Shown here: piece by piece, positions 8,351 through 17,217 of the stretch
Position numbering within the stretch: position 1 is the first letter of the stretch
How the letters are laid out: each line of letters opens with the position of its first letter
Translations under genes and position numbers: made by a program
From: an uncultured Pelagibacteraceae bacterium
GTDB taxonomy: Bacteria > Pseudomonadota > Alphaproteobacteria > Pelagibacterales > Pelagibacteraceae
DNA length: 59,861 bases
NCBI GenBank assembly: GCA_902593445.1
Contig: CACJIJ010000003.1
Location: 1 to 59,861 of the forward strand
Reading direction: 5' to 3'
The notes under the pieces: model-generated
Databases searched by the model: none
The model's input: the letters and a program-made list of their open reading frames with translations, nothing else
Told to the model about the DNA's origin: nothing

Positions 8351-9348
8351 TGAGTACAGTTTCATTAACTTTAAACGAAATATTTGAACTAGCTAAAAAA
8401 ACTCTTTTAGCTAATGGTTGTAATGATGAAACAGCATCAATTTTATCAGACCTAATTAGAAACGCTGAAAGAGATGGTTCTGTATCACACGGTTTATTTA
8501 GATTGCCAGCTTATGTAACAGGCCTTAAAGGTGGAAAGATAAATGGAAAAGGGAAACCTGAAGTAAAAAAAATATCTCCATCAGTAATTAAAGTTGAAGG
8601 AAATAATTGTTTAGCTCCTGTTGTTTTAAATAAAGGATTGCCTGAACTAGTAAAAACTGCAAAAGAAAATGGTGTAGCTGTGTTAGCAATAAATAATTCA
8701 CATCATATGGCTGCTATGTGGCCTGAGACAGAAAAATTAGCAGAGGAAGGTTTAGTTGCATTTGCTTGTACATCTTACAAGCCTGCTGTTGCACCTGCTG
8801 GTGCAATAAAGCCATTATTTGGAACAAACCCAATTTCTTTTGCTTGGCCACGTCCAGGTAAAACACCAGTTGTTTATGATATGGCAACAGCTTCAATGGC
8901 AATGGGAGAAGTTCAAGTTGCTAAAAGAGAAGGGCACAAAGTTCCACTTGGAACTGGTTTAACTAAAGATGGTAAAGAAACAACTGATCCAGGTGAAATT
9001 GCTGATGGTGGAGTTTTATTACCCTTTGGTGGTTACAAAGGATCTGCAATTGCAATGATGGTAGAATTAATGGCAGGTGCGTTAGTTGGTGATAATTTTA
9101 GTTTTGAAACAGCAGCTAAAGATAATAATGATGGTGGTCCCCCAAGTGGTGGTGAATTCATACTAGCTATTAACCCAGATAAAACATCAGGTACTAATTG
9201 GCAAAAACATGCTGAGGAATTTTTTGAAAAAATGAAATCAATGGGTGAAGTAAGATTACCAGGTGAAAGACGTCATAAAAATAGAATGGACACTGGTCCA
9301 AGAAATATTAACGAAGAATTAGTAAATAAAATTAAATCTTTAAGCTAA
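8350..9348 (+). CDS. Malate/L-lactate dehydrogenase-superfamily ketimine reductase (DpkA-like)
   Basis: NAD(P)H-dependent oxidoreductase of the Ldh_2 superfamily, 332 aa. The segment NNSHHMAAMWPE and the motifs PLFGTNPISFAWPRPG and LLPFGGYKGSAIAMMVELM resemble delta-1-piperideine-2-carboxylate / delta-1-pyrroline-2-carboxylate reductases, which return cyclic imino acids from D-lysine, D-proline or hydroxyproline breakdown to L-pipecolate or L-proline. Alternatives in the superfamily are malate, sulfolactate or ureidoglycolate dehydrogenase. The start overlaps the zur stop by one base, so it is co-translated with the zinc operon, but I see no zinc-related motif in it. It converges on xthA with a 9 bp overlap. 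Confidence 0.75.
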   Translation: MSTVSLTLNEIFELAKKTLLANGCNDETASILSDLIRNAERDGSVSHGLFRLPAYVTGLKGGKINGKGKPEVKKISPSVIKVEGNNCLAPVVLNKGLPELVKTAKENGVAVLAINNSHHMAAMWPETEKLAEEGLVAFACTSYKPAVAPAGAIKPLFGTNPISFAWPRPGKTPVVYDMATASMAMGEVQVAKREGHKVPLGTGLTKDGKETTDPGEIADGGVLLPFGGYKGSAIAMMVELMAGALVGDNFSFETAAKDNNDGGPPSGGEFILAINPDKTSGTNWQKHAEEFFEKMKSMGEVRLPGERRHKNRMDTGPRNINEELVNKIKSLS

Positions 9349-10116
9349 ATTAATCTCAATAGGTGTGTGATCAGAGGGTTTTTCTCTTCCACGTGGATCT
9401 TTATTAATATTAATATCTTTAATTTGATCAATTATTGAGTTTGATACTAAAAAATGATCAATTCGCATCCCATTATTTTTTTGCCATGCACCTCTCATAT
9501 AATCCCAAAATGTATATCCTTCTTTATCATCATAAAAATGTCTGTAGACGTCATTAAAACCAAGATTGATCATTTCTCTAAATTTTTTTCTTATTTCAAG
9601 TCTGTATAAAGCATCGTCTTCAAAACTTTTAACATTATAAACATCTTCTGCAGAAGGGATTATGTTGAAATCACCAGCTAAAATAATATTTGAATTTTTT
9701 TTAGATAAAGTTTTTAATTGTTTAATTAATTGATCAAGCCAATTTTTTTTATAATCATATTTTTCAGTATCTACAGGATTACCATTAGGGGTATAAATAT
9801 TAATTAATTGTATATTTTTTTTCTTATGTTCAAATTCAGCTGAAATTATTCTTGATTGTTTTAATTTATCCTTAATTAAATCTGTTTTGACATTTTTTAA
9901 TTTATTTTTTGAGATGATTGCTACACCATTATAACTTTTTTGACCAAATACATGGCTTTCATAGTCCATTGATGAAAAATCATCATATGGAAAGTTAATA
10001 TCTTCAGTTTTAATTTCCTGCATCATTAAAATATCAGGTTTATATTTTAATAAATAGCTTTTGATATTTTCAATTCTTGCTCTTACCGAGTTTACATTCC
10101 AAGATGAAATGAGCAT
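9340..10116 (-). CDS. xthA: Exodeoxyribonuclease III
   Basis: Class II AP endonuclease / 3'-5' exonuclease for base excision repair. Family motifs run in order: LISSWNVNSVRARIENI at the start, MMQEIKTED (metal Glu), GDFNIIP, MRIDHFLVS and the catalytic SDHTPIEI at the end. I moved the start from the track's 10146 to ATG 10116, because the family begins right at this SSWNVNS strand and because ATG 10116 makes a TAATG overlap with the erpA stop. The resulting 258 aa is the normal family length. Confidence 0.93.
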   Translation of the reverse strand: MLISSWNVNSVRARIENIKSYLLKYKPDILMMQEIKTEDINFPYDDFSSMDYESHVFGQKSYNGVAIISKNKLKNVKTDLIKDKLKQSRIISAEFEHKKKNIQLINIYTPNGNPVDTEKYDYKKNWLDQLIKQLKTLSKKNSNIILAGDFNIIPSAEDVYNVKSFEDDALYRLEIRKKFREMINLGFNDVYRHFYDDKEGYTFWDYMRGAWQKNNGMRIDHFLVSNSIIDQIKDININKDPRGREKPSDHTPIEINLA

Positions 10117-10433
10117 TAAAGTGAGAAAGAAACTCCACAACCACATGAAGATTTGGTTTGTGGATTAGATATTTTGAATTGTTCACCTATAAGTTCAGAA
10201 ACATAATCAACCTCAGACCCTTTAAGTAAATCAGCTGATGTTTTATCAATTAAAATATTTTGATAATTTAAATCATCATCTTGTTTTGATTTATCAAAAG
10301 TAAATTCGTATTGGAAACCAGAGCACCCTCCACCTTTAATAGCGATTCTAAAGAATGATCCTTTGTCTTTTTTCGATAACAAATTATCTATTTGTTTTAA
10401 CGCTTTATCCGTAAATTTAATTTCTTTAATCAT
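10116..10433 (-). CDS. erpA: Iron-sulfur cluster insertion / A-type carrier protein (ErpA/IscA family)
   Basis: Small A-type Fe-S carrier (HesB family), 105 aa, delivering clusters to apo-enzymes. The three ligand cysteines are present: Cys37 in GGGCSGFQYEF, and Cys97 and Cys99 in the C-terminal SSCGCG motif. It is coupled to xthA downstream. The family call is firm; whether it is functionally ErpA or IscA cannot be decided from sequence alone. Confidence 0.88.
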   Translation of the reverse strand: MIKEIKFTDKALKQIDNLLSKKDKGSFFRIAIKGGGCSGFQYEFTFDKSKQDDDLNYQNILIDKTSADLLKGSEVDYVSELIGEQFKISNPQTKSSCGCGVSFSL

Positions 10434-10455
10434 GTCTCAACACTGATATTACTAA

Positions 10456-10461
10456 TATAAT
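10456..10461 (+). promoter_or_regulatory. Candidate -10 element for the dgt-argS operon
   Basis: A perfect TATAAT sits 22 bp upstream of the dgt ATG, in the 50 bp spacer between the divergent erpA and dgt genes. No convincing -35 hexamer stands at 16-18 bp. The match alone is weak evidence in such AT-rich DNA; position and divergence are what make it worth listing. Confidence 0.35.
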
Positions 10462-10483
10462 ACTTAATTATTTAAATTAAAGG

Positions 10484-11602
10484 ATGAAAAAAGACACTTT
10501 GTTAGGCGTATTTAAAAGTAAAGGTAGACTTAATAAAGAAGCTAATTCAAAATATAGATCTCCTTTTCAGCGTGACAGAGATCGTATAATTCATAGCGCA
10601 TCATTTAGAAGATTAAAGCATAAAACCCAAGTATTTGTTAACACAGAAGGGGATCATTTTAGAACTAGGATTACTCATTCAATTGAAGTTGCTCAAATAG
10701 CAAGATCAATTGCAAAATATCTAAAATTAAATGAAGATTTAGCTGAAACCTTAAGTCTTGCGCATGATTTAGGTCACACTCCATTTGGCCATGCAGGAGA
10801 GGATGCTCTAGATGAATGTATGAAAAATTATGGTGGTTTTGATCACAATCTACAGACACTAAGAATAGTTATGTTTTTAGAGAATAAATATTTTAAATTT
10901 GCTGGACTAAACTTAACTCTTGAAACTTTAGAAGGACTTTTAAAACATAATGGACCAGTAGATGATATAAGCATGATCAATAAACTAATTGGTTTAAAAG
11001 TTTTCAAGAATAAAATTAAATTTAATACTTATCCATCATTAGAAGCTCAAATATCAGCCATATCAGATGACATTGCATATAATAATCATGATATTCAAGA
11101 TGGAATTAAAGCAAACCTATTTAAACTTGAGGAATTAGTTGAATTAGATTTTTTTAAAGACATTTATCAAAAATATAAAAACAAAATTAATAAAAAAAAT
11201 TATAAAATTGCTATTTATCAAATCATCAGAGACTCGATTGATATTATGATTAGAGATTTATTAAGTAATACTGAAAAAAATATTAAAAAATTAAAAATTA
11301 AGTCATTGAAAGATGTATCAAAATCAAATCAATTAATAGTTTCTTTTTCAAGTAAAATAGAAAATTCAGAACAAGAAATCAGATCATTTTTAAGACATAG
11401 AATGTATGACAATAAATCAGTACTTAATAAGAATCAAAGAGGTAAAAGTATAATTGATAAATTATTTAAAATAATTAAATCAAATCCTAGAAAATTTCTA
11501 ACCAAAGAGCAATTGACTAAAGACAAATATAGAGCTATTTCAGATTTTATATCTGGTATGACAGATAGATATGCTATTAACCTTTATAACGATAATAAAT
11601 GA
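10484..11602 (+). CDS. dgt: Deoxyguanosinetriphosphate triphosphohydrolase-like protein
   Basis: HD-domain dNTP triphosphohydrolase, which converts dNTPs to deoxynucleosides plus triphosphate. The metal-binding residues are seen in FRTRITHSIEVAQIARSIAK (His), LAHDLGHTPFGHAGE (HD plus His) and ISDDIAYNNHDIQDG (Asp). At 372 aa it fits the shorter type-2 Dgt-like group common in alphaproteobacteria. It begins a plus-strand operon and overlaps argS by 4 bp, a conserved alphaproteobacterial pairing. Confidence 0.92.
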   Translation: MKKDTLLGVFKSKGRLNKEANSKYRSPFQRDRDRIIHSASFRRLKHKTQVFVNTEGDHFRTRITHSIEVAQIARSIAKYLKLNEDLAETLSLAHDLGHTPFGHAGEDALDECMKNYGGFDHNLQTLRIVMFLENKYFKFAGLNLTLETLEGLLKHNGPVDDISMINKLIGLKVFKNKIKFNTYPSLEAQISAISDDIAYNNHDIQDGIKANLFKLEELVELDFFKDIYQKYKNKINKKNYKIAIYQIIRDSIDIMIRDLLSNTEKNIKKLKIKSLKDVSKSNQLIVSFSSKIENSEQEIRSFLRHRMYDNKSVLNKNQRGKSIIDKLFKIIKSNPRKFLTKEQLTKDKYRAISDFISGMTDRYAINLYNDNK

Positions 11603-13332
11603 ATATTTTTGAATTATACCTAGATAAAATTAAATCCATTATTGTTGATCTTAGTAAAAAAAATCAACTTATAGTTCCAGAAAGTTTTAATGGCATTAAT
11701 GCGGAGATACCACCTCCAAAATTTGATTGTGATATTTCAACTAATGTTGCAATGGTTTTATCTAAACTAAATAAAACTTCTCCAATAGAATTAGCTGAAA
11801 AACTTGCGCCTGAAATTAAAAATAATGATGATCAAATAGACAATATATCCGTTGCTAAACCTGGTTTCATAAACATTAAATTTAAGCCATCTTTTTGGTC
11901 GAACTTTATTAAAGAAATTATTGATAACGGTGAAAAATTTGGAATTAATGAGAAAGAGAAAAAAAATAGTTATCTGGTTGAATTCGTGTCAGCTAATCCT
12001 ACAGGGCCATTACATGTTGGTCATTGTCGAGGAGCTATCTTAGGTGATGTTATATCTAATGTATTAATATTTAATAAACACAAGGTTACAAAAGAGTATT
12101 ATGTAAATGATTATGGTAATCAGATTATAAATTTTACAAAATCTGTATACTTTAGAATTAGGGAGGTAAAATTTAACGAAACATTCCCTCAAGATAACCC
12201 TGATCTATATCCAGGAGATTACCTTATCGATTTTGCAAAAAATATAGTTTCAGATAATTCAGAACTGAATTTTGATGATTATGAGGAAATAAGCGACAAG
12301 TTAACAGCTTTATCTATAGAACAGGCTCTACTTTTAATAAAAAAGAACCTTAAGAGCTTAGGAATTAACCACGATAATTTTGTTAGTGAAAAAAGCATTG
12401 TTTCAAACAAAGAAGTAGAGAGTGTAATAAAATTTTTAGAGAAAAATAAATTTGTATATAAAGGAAAAATTAAAGCTCCAGCTGGAGAAGACGATAAAAA
12501 CTGGGTAGAACGAGAACAGCTACTTTTTAAATCTACTGATTTTGGTGACGATAAAGATAGAGCATTGCAAAAATCTGATGGAGCTTGGACTTATTTTGCA
12601 AGTGATGTTGCTTATCACAAAAACAAAGTAGATCGTAAATTTGATTATTTAATAAATATTCTTGGTGCAGATCATGCTGGTTACATCAAAAGAATTTCAT
12701 CCTCAGTTGAAGCTTTATCAGGAAAAAAAGATAAATTGATCTGTAAAATTAGTCAGCTTGTAAAATTAATCAAAGACAATAAACCCTTTAAGATGTCTAA
12801 AAGAAAGGGTGACTACATTACAGTTGATGATTTAATTAAAGAAGTTGGAAAAGATGCAACCAGATTTATCATGCTCAACAGAAGTAGTGATGTAGAGTTA
12901 GATTTTGATTTTGATGCAGTAAAAGAAAAATCAAAAGATAATCCGTTATATTACGTCCAATATTGTTATGCTAGAATTTCATCTGTGTTTAGACATATTG
13001 GTAAAGATTTAAATTCAAATATTGAATTAAATGATTTTAGTTTTGAATATTCAAATGATGAAATTAAAATTTTAAAAAAGATTTCAGAATGGCCCAAATG
13101 TATTGATGCAGCTAGTTCAAAATTAGAACCACACAGAATACCTGTTTATTTATATGATCTGGCTTCAGAATTTCATTCATATTGGAATCTTGGTAAACAA
13201 ATTCCAGAAAAAAGATTTATTAATGATCAAAAAACAGTTTCACCTGATAAATTAATTTTTTTAAAAGCAATATCTAACGTTGTAAAATCAGGAATGCATA
13301 TAGTAGGTGTAGATACACCAGATAAAATGTAA
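11599..13332 (+). CDS. argS: Arginyl-tRNA synthetase
   Basis: Class I synthetase charging tRNA-Arg, 577 aa, normal length. The N-terminal additional domain (about 1-110) is followed by SANPTGPLHVGHCRGAILGD with the HIGH-type signature HVGH. KMSKR appears in PFKMSKRKGDY, and the C-terminal helical anticodon-binding domain contains YYVQYCYARISSVFRH. The stop overlaps the next ATG (TAATG). Confidence 0.97.
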   Translation: MNIFELYLDKIKSIIVDLSKKNQLIVPESFNGINAEIPPPKFDCDISTNVAMVLSKLNKTSPIELAEKLAPEIKNNDDQIDNISVAKPGFINIKFKPSFWSNFIKEIIDNGEKFGINEKEKKNSYLVEFVSANPTGPLHVGHCRGAILGDVISNVLIFNKHKVTKEYYVNDYGNQIINFTKSVYFRIREVKFNETFPQDNPDLYPGDYLIDFAKNIVSDNSELNFDDYEEISDKLTALSIEQALLLIKKNLKSLGINHDNFVSEKSIVSNKEVESVIKFLEKNKFVYKGKIKAPAGEDDKNWVEREQLLFKSTDFGDDKDRALQKSDGAWTYFASDVAYHKNKVDRKFDYLINILGADHAGYIKRISSSVEALSGKKDKLICKISQLVKLIKDNKPFKMSKRKGDYITVDDLIKEVGKDATRFIMLNRSSDVELDFDFDAVKEKSKDNPLYYVQYCYARISSVFRHIGKDLNSNIELNDFSFEYSNDEIKILKKISEWPKCIDAASSKLEPHRIPVYLYDLASEFHSYWNLGKQIPEKRFINDQKTVSPDKLIFLKAISNVVKSGMHIVGVDTPDKM

Positions 13333-13592
13333 TGCTAAAAGAAATTAAGTATTTAATATTTATTCTTGTAATTGCTTTATTTATTTTTTTGACTGGTAAA
13401 TATTATTTTTCAGATGAAAATAAAAAAAAATCATACAGATCTTATAAAAACAATGATGAAAAAATTAAATTATATTCAGAAAATTTACCAGTTTTGGAAA
13501 ACGATACACAAAATGTAATAGAATACGTTAAGCAAACAAACAAAAAAAAGAAAAAAAAGTTTAATTTTTGGAAACTTTTAGAGAATGATTAA
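13332..13592 (+). CDS. Small single-pass membrane protein of unknown function
   Basis: An 86 aa protein with one N-terminal membrane helix (about residues 7-27, YLIFILVIALFIFLTGKYYF) and a short, very lysine-rich remainder (TNKKKKKKFNFWKLL). I do not recognise a domain. In many alphaproteobacteria this slot between argS and nagZ holds a larger SPOR-domain membrane protein. This one has the membrane anchor but no room for SPOR, so it may be a reduced remnant of that gene (inference from position only). The start overlaps the argS stop and its end overlaps nagZ by 8 bp, so it is almost certainly translated. Confidence 0.65.
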   Translation: MLKEIKYLIFILVIALFIFLTGKYYFSDENKKKSYRSYKNNDEKIKLYSENLPVLENDTQNVIEYVKQTNKKKKKKFNFWKLLEND

Positions 13593-14535
13593 GAATAGAA
13601 GAGCTTTTATTGTTGGTTTAAAATCTTCAACATTATCAAATAAAGAAATAACCTTTTTAAAGAAATATAAACCATGGGGTATTATTTTATTCTCAAGAAA
13701 CATAAGTTCAATTGAACAAACTAAAAAATTAACTGATAGAATAAAAAGGATATTTAAAGACAAAAAATACCCAATATTAATTGATCAAGAAGGTGGAAGA
13801 GTAAATCGATTAAGTAAAATTATCTCATTTGATAATTTGACTTCTGAATATTTTGGTAATTTATTTACAAAAGATAAGAAAAAATTTAGTATTATTTATA
13901 AATTATTTATTGATAAGACTTCGTATTTGCTTAAATCAATCGGTGTTAATATAAATACCGTTCCTGTTTTAGACCTTCGGGTTAAAGGAGCTAGCAACAT
14001 TATTGGTGATAGGTCTTTTTCAAAAAATAAAAAAAATATCTCTAAAATTGGAGATATTTGTATTGATTATTTTCATGAAAATTCCATTGGAACTGTGATA
14101 AAACACGTACCAGGGCATGGTTTAGCTAAGGTAGATAGTCATAAATTTACTCCTGTGGTTACAAAAAACTTAAATTATTTGAATAAAAATGATTTTTTTC
14201 CATTCAAGAAAAAACAAAGCTATTTTGCAATGACAGCGCATGTAATTTATCGAAGTATTGATAAGTTAAATACAGCTACACACTCTAAAAAAATTATAAA
14301 TTTAATTAGAAATAAAATTGGCTTTAAAAACATTTTAATTTCAGATGATTTATCAATGAAAAGTTTAAAAGATGATTTAAAAACCAATACAATCAAAACA
14401 TTTAGTGCAGGTTGTAATCTTGCTCTTCATTGTAATGGAAAAATGTCTGAAATGAGGGTAGTTGGTGATAATTCACCAAAGGTAAACAATTTTATTATTA
14501 AAAAAACATCTCAATTTTACAAAATTTTAAGTTAA
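13585..14535 (+). CDS. nagZ: Beta-N-acetylhexosaminidase (GH3), NagZ-like
   Basis: Glycoside hydrolase family 3 enzyme that removes N-acetylglucosamine from cytoplasmic muropeptides in peptidoglycan recycling. Signatures include LIDQEGGRVNRL, GDRSFSKN, KHVPGHGLAKVDSH (with the catalytic His/Asp loop) and ISDDLSMKSL with the nucleophile Asp. The 316 aa lack any signal peptide, which agrees with a cytoplasmic NagZ. It starts inside the preceding small membrane gene and is followed by scpA, as in other alphaproteobacteria. Confidence 0.9.
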   Translation: MIKNRRAFIVGLKSSTLSNKEITFLKKYKPWGIILFSRNISSIEQTKKLTDRIKRIFKDKKYPILIDQEGGRVNRLSKIISFDNLTSEYFGNLFTKDKKKFSIIYKLFIDKTSYLLKSIGVNINTVPVLDLRVKGASNIIGDRSFSKNKKNISKIGDICIDYFHENSIGTVIKHVPGHGLAKVDSHKFTPVVTKNLNYLNKNDFFPFKKKQSYFAMTAHVIYRSIDKLNTATHSKKIINLIRNKIGFKNILISDDLSMKSLKDDLKTNTIKTFSAGCNLALHCNGKMSEMRVVGDNSPKVNNFIIKKTSQFYKILS

Positions 14536-14544
14536 TATCTAAGC

Positions 14545-15288
14545 ATGACCATTTCTGATTCTGCATTATTTAATGTTGATATTAATAACTATAATGGTCC
14601 TCTAGATGTACTTTTAGATTTAGCTAAAGCTCAAAAGGTAGATCTTGAAGAGATATCAATTACTAAGTTAGCAGATCAATTTCACGATTATATTACAAGA
14701 GAAAAAGATTTAAATTTAGAAATTGCTTCTGAATATTTATTGATGGCAACTTGGTTAGCATATTTAAAATCTAAATTGTTACTTCCGGGAACACCGGAAG
14801 AAGAATTTAAAGTTCAAGAAGTCGCTGAAAAATTAAAATTACAACTTAAAAAATTAGAATTAATAAGATTACTTTCCGAACAAATGCTTAAGAGAAAAAG
14901 ATTAGGAAGAGAAATTCGATCAAGAGGAATGAAGGGAAATATAAGATCTATTTATAGTACTGAGTATAATTTAAGTTTATTTGAACTTCTTAAGTCATAT
15001 TCAACAATTATTATGACCAAGGACTTTCAAAAAATGAACATTCCTAAATTACCAGTATTTACTGCAGAGGATGGAATTAAAACGATAAGAGAATTTTTTG
15101 GAAAATTAATTGATTGGAAAAAGTTAGATGATTTAATTCCTAAAAATTTTAAAAGTGGCTCAAAATATAAACGCACGGGAAAAGCAGGAATATTTGCTGG
15201 ATCGTTAGAGTTAGTTAAAGAAGGAAATTTAACTATGAAACAAGATAAGTTATTTGATGATATATATGTAAAGGAAAATAATGATTAA
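14545..15288 (+). CDS. scpA: Segregation and condensation protein A
   Basis: Kleisin subunit of the SMC-ScpAB chromosome condensin. The N-terminal signature YNGPLDVLLDLAKAQKVDLEEISI and the helical EYLLMATWLAYLKSKLLLP region are typical. The 247 aa length is normal. The start codon is 9 bp past nagZ, and the end overlaps scpB by 8 bp, so the two condensin partners are made together. Confidence 0.93.
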   Translation: MTISDSALFNVDINNYNGPLDVLLDLAKAQKVDLEEISITKLADQFHDYITREKDLNLEIASEYLLMATWLAYLKSKLLLPGTPEEEFKVQEVAEKLKLQLKKLELIRLLSEQMLKRKRLGREIRSRGMKGNIRSIYSTEYNLSLFELLKSYSTIIMTKDFQKMNIPKLPVFTAEDGIKTIREFFGKLIDWKKLDDLIPKNFKSGSKYKRTGKAGIFAGSLELVKEGNLTMKQDKLFDDIYVKENND

Positions 15289-15982
15289 AAAAGAAAAAAT
15301 TACAAAAGATAATATTGTTAAATTTCCGTCTAAGTTATCTGATTTAGAAAAAGAAATTGAAGCAGTTATTTTTGCTGCTGCTGAACCATTAGATGTTGAT
15401 ACAATTGAAAGTAAAGTTACTAAAAAAGGTAGCGTCTCTAAATCATTAGAAAAGTTGCAACAAGAATACTCTAAACGTGGAATTAATCTGGTTTGTATAA
15501 AAGAAAAGTGGTCCTTCAGAACTTCTCCTAACTTGTCAAACATCATGTCACAAGAAAGAACGGTTGAAAAAAAACTTTCTAGAGCTGCAGTGGAGACTTT
15601 AGCAATAATTGTTTATCATCAGCCTGTTACTAGAGCAGAGATTGAGGAGATAAGAGGAGTTGCATTTGGAACGAATACTCTTGAAATATTGATGGAACTC
15701 AACTGGGTGAAACCAGGTGGTCGTAAAGATGTACCAGGTAGACCAATTCAGTATGTTACAACTGATGAATTTTTAAGTCATTTCAATCTTCAAAAATTAT
15801 CTGATTTACCAACAATTGATGAATTAGGTGCTGCTGGATTAATTGATAGTTCTAGTATTGATAATGCAATTTTTGGAACAGGAAAATTCTACAAAGAAAA
15901 ACAAGAAGAAAAAAAAGAGGATATTTATTCCAATATTGATGAGATGCTAAATAGCACCCTTGATACAGAGGAAAAAGATTAA
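15281..15982 (+). CDS. scpB: Segregation and condensation protein B
   Basis: Winged-helix kleisin-binding partner of ScpA in the SMC condensin. Recognisable segments are EAVIFAAAEPLDVDTIESKV, LSRAAVETLAIIVYHQPVTRAEIEEIRG and WVKPGGRKDVPGRPIQYVTT. The 233 aa include an acidic, Lys/Glu-rich tail after about residue 200. It lies between scpA (8 bp overlap) and tatA (47 bp gap). Confidence 0.94.
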   Translation: MIKKEKITKDNIVKFPSKLSDLEKEIEAVIFAAAEPLDVDTIESKVTKKGSVSKSLEKLQQEYSKRGINLVCIKEKWSFRTSPNLSNIMSQERTVEKKLSRAAVETLAIIVYHQPVTRAEIEEIRGVAFGTNTLEILMELNWVKPGGRKDVPGRPIQYVTTDEFLSHFNLQKLSDLPTIDELGAAGLIDSSSIDNAIFGTGKFYKEKQEEKKEDIYSNIDEMLNSTLDTEEKD

Positions 15983-16029
15983 CAAAAAAGTAACTTTTAA
16001 ATTAATCATAAAAAGGTTATAAGTTTTTC

Positions 16030-16230
16030 ATGAGCATAGGAATTTGGCAAATAGCAATCGTAGTTATATTAGTAGTCTTATTATTTGGACGAGGTAAAAT
16101 CTCTAGTCTAATGGGTGATGTAGCTAAGGGAATTAAAAGTTTCAAAAAAGGAATGGCGTCAGATGTTACTGACGATACAGGGCCAAAAAATATATCCGAC
16201 GAAAATAAAGACTCAGAAAACAAAGATTAA
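16030..16230 (+). CDS. tatA: Twin-arginine translocase subunit TatA
   Basis: Pore-forming subunit of the Tat pathway, which exports folded proteins. The 66 aa protein has an N-terminal membrane helix ([19 protein letters not shown]), the FGRGK hinge and an amphipathic helix ([16 protein letters not shown]), then a charged tail. tatB and tatC follow at once. The preceding 47 bp contain no clear promoter, so read-through from scpB is likely. Confidence 0.93.
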   Translation: MSIGIWQIAIVVILVVLLFGRGKISSLMGDVAKGIKSFKKGMASDVTDDTGPKNISDENKDSENKD

Positions 16231-16235
16231 ATCAC

Positions 16236-16457
16236 ATGCCTACTATTGGTTGGTTTGAGATATTAATTGTTGTTGGTATAGCAATCGTTGTTCTTGGTCC
16301 AAAAGATTTTCCAATCATGTTAAAGAAAGCAGGTTCTTGGATAGGGACTGCAAAAAGATATGTGAGCAACATTCAAAATGAAGTTTCTAATTTAGAAATT
16401 GATGATGAAAAAATTGATAATGAGATAAAAAAAGAAACTAAAAAAGATGAGCAATGA
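16236..16457 (+). CDS. tatB: Twin-arginine translocase subunit TatB (short)
   Basis: Tat receptor-complex subunit. The sequence MPTIGWFEILIVVGIAIVVLGPKDFP has the TatB-type Glu in the membrane helix and the GP hinge, followed by an amphipathic helix. At 73 aa it is much shorter than most TatB proteins, which carry long cytoplasmic tails, so this is a trimmed version. It overlaps tatC by 11 bp. Confidence 0.87.
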   Translation: MPTIGWFEILIVVGIAIVVLGPKDFPIMLKKAGSWIGTAKRYVSNIQNEVSNLEIDDEKIDNEIKKETKKDEQ

Positions 16458-17217
16458 AGAAAATGAAGGTGGATTTGTTAGCCATCTAACAGAGCTAAGA
16501 AAAAGATTAATACATAGTTTTGTATTTTTAATAATCTTTTTTGTTATTTGTTATATATTTGCAGAACATATTTACGGTTTTTTAGTTGATCCATTTGCTC
16601 AAGCTGTAAAAGATGATGGATCAGATAGAAGGCTTATTTTTACAGCCTTACAAGAAACTTTTTTAACGTACATTAAAGTATCTTTTTTCACCGCTTTTTT
16701 TGTGACTTGTCCATTTATTCTAATGCAAATATGGAAATTTATTGCACCGGGTTTATATAAACATGAAAAGGTTGCGATACTCCCTTATCTTGTATTAACA
16801 CCCATCCTTTTCTTTTTAGGCGGCATGCTTGTTTACTATTTGATAATGCCTCTAGCTATTAAATTTTTTTTATCATTTGAAAGTACAGGGATGTCTACAA
16901 GTCTACCTATTCAATTAGAAGCCAAGGTAAATGAATACTTATCACTCGTTATGAAATTAATTTTTGCATTTGGAATAAGTTTCCAACTCCCTATAGTCTT
17001 AAGTTTATTAGCTAGAATAGGTGTTGTTGACAGTCAATTTCTAAAAGAAAGAAGAAAGTACGTAGTAGTAATTATATTTGCTGCTGCTGCATTACTAACA
17101 CCGCCAGATCCAATTACTCAAATAGGTTTAGCTATTCCATTATTAATTTTATATGAATTATCAATATTTTCAGTAAAATTTATAGAAAACAAAAATTTAG
17201 AAAAAACTGATGCATAA
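16447..17217 (+). CDS. tatC: Twin-arginine translocase subunit TatC
   Basis: Polytopic Tat receptor that recognises twin-arginine signal peptides. The conserved N-terminal SHLTELRKRLI, the periplasmic loop region with LYKHEK and FLGGMLVYYLIMPLA, the VMKLIFAFGISFQLPIV segment and the LLTPPDPITQ motif are all visible in 256 aa with six expected membrane spans. A likely client of the system, the M48 protease with an RRKFL signal, is encoded elsewhere in this window. The stop overlaps serS by 8 bp. Confidence 0.96.
   Translation: MSNEENEGGFVSHLTELRKRLIHSFVFLIIFFVICYIFAEHIYGFLVDPFAQAVKDDGSDRRLIFTALQETFLTYIKVSFFTAFFVTCPFILMQIWKFIAPGLYKHEKVAILPYLVLTPILFFLGGMLVYYLIMPLAIKFFLSFESTGMSTSLPIQLEAKVNEYLSLVMKLIFAFGISFQLPIVLSLLARIGVVDSQFLKERRKYVVVIIFAAAALLTPPDPITQIGLAIPLLILYELSIFSVKFIENKNLEKTDA

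Noticed and set aside
10117-10146. Upstream start for xthA (MWLWSFFLTLM...)
   Set aside because: The extra residues are the antisense of the erpA cysteine tail; the family starts at the strand right after ATG 10116.
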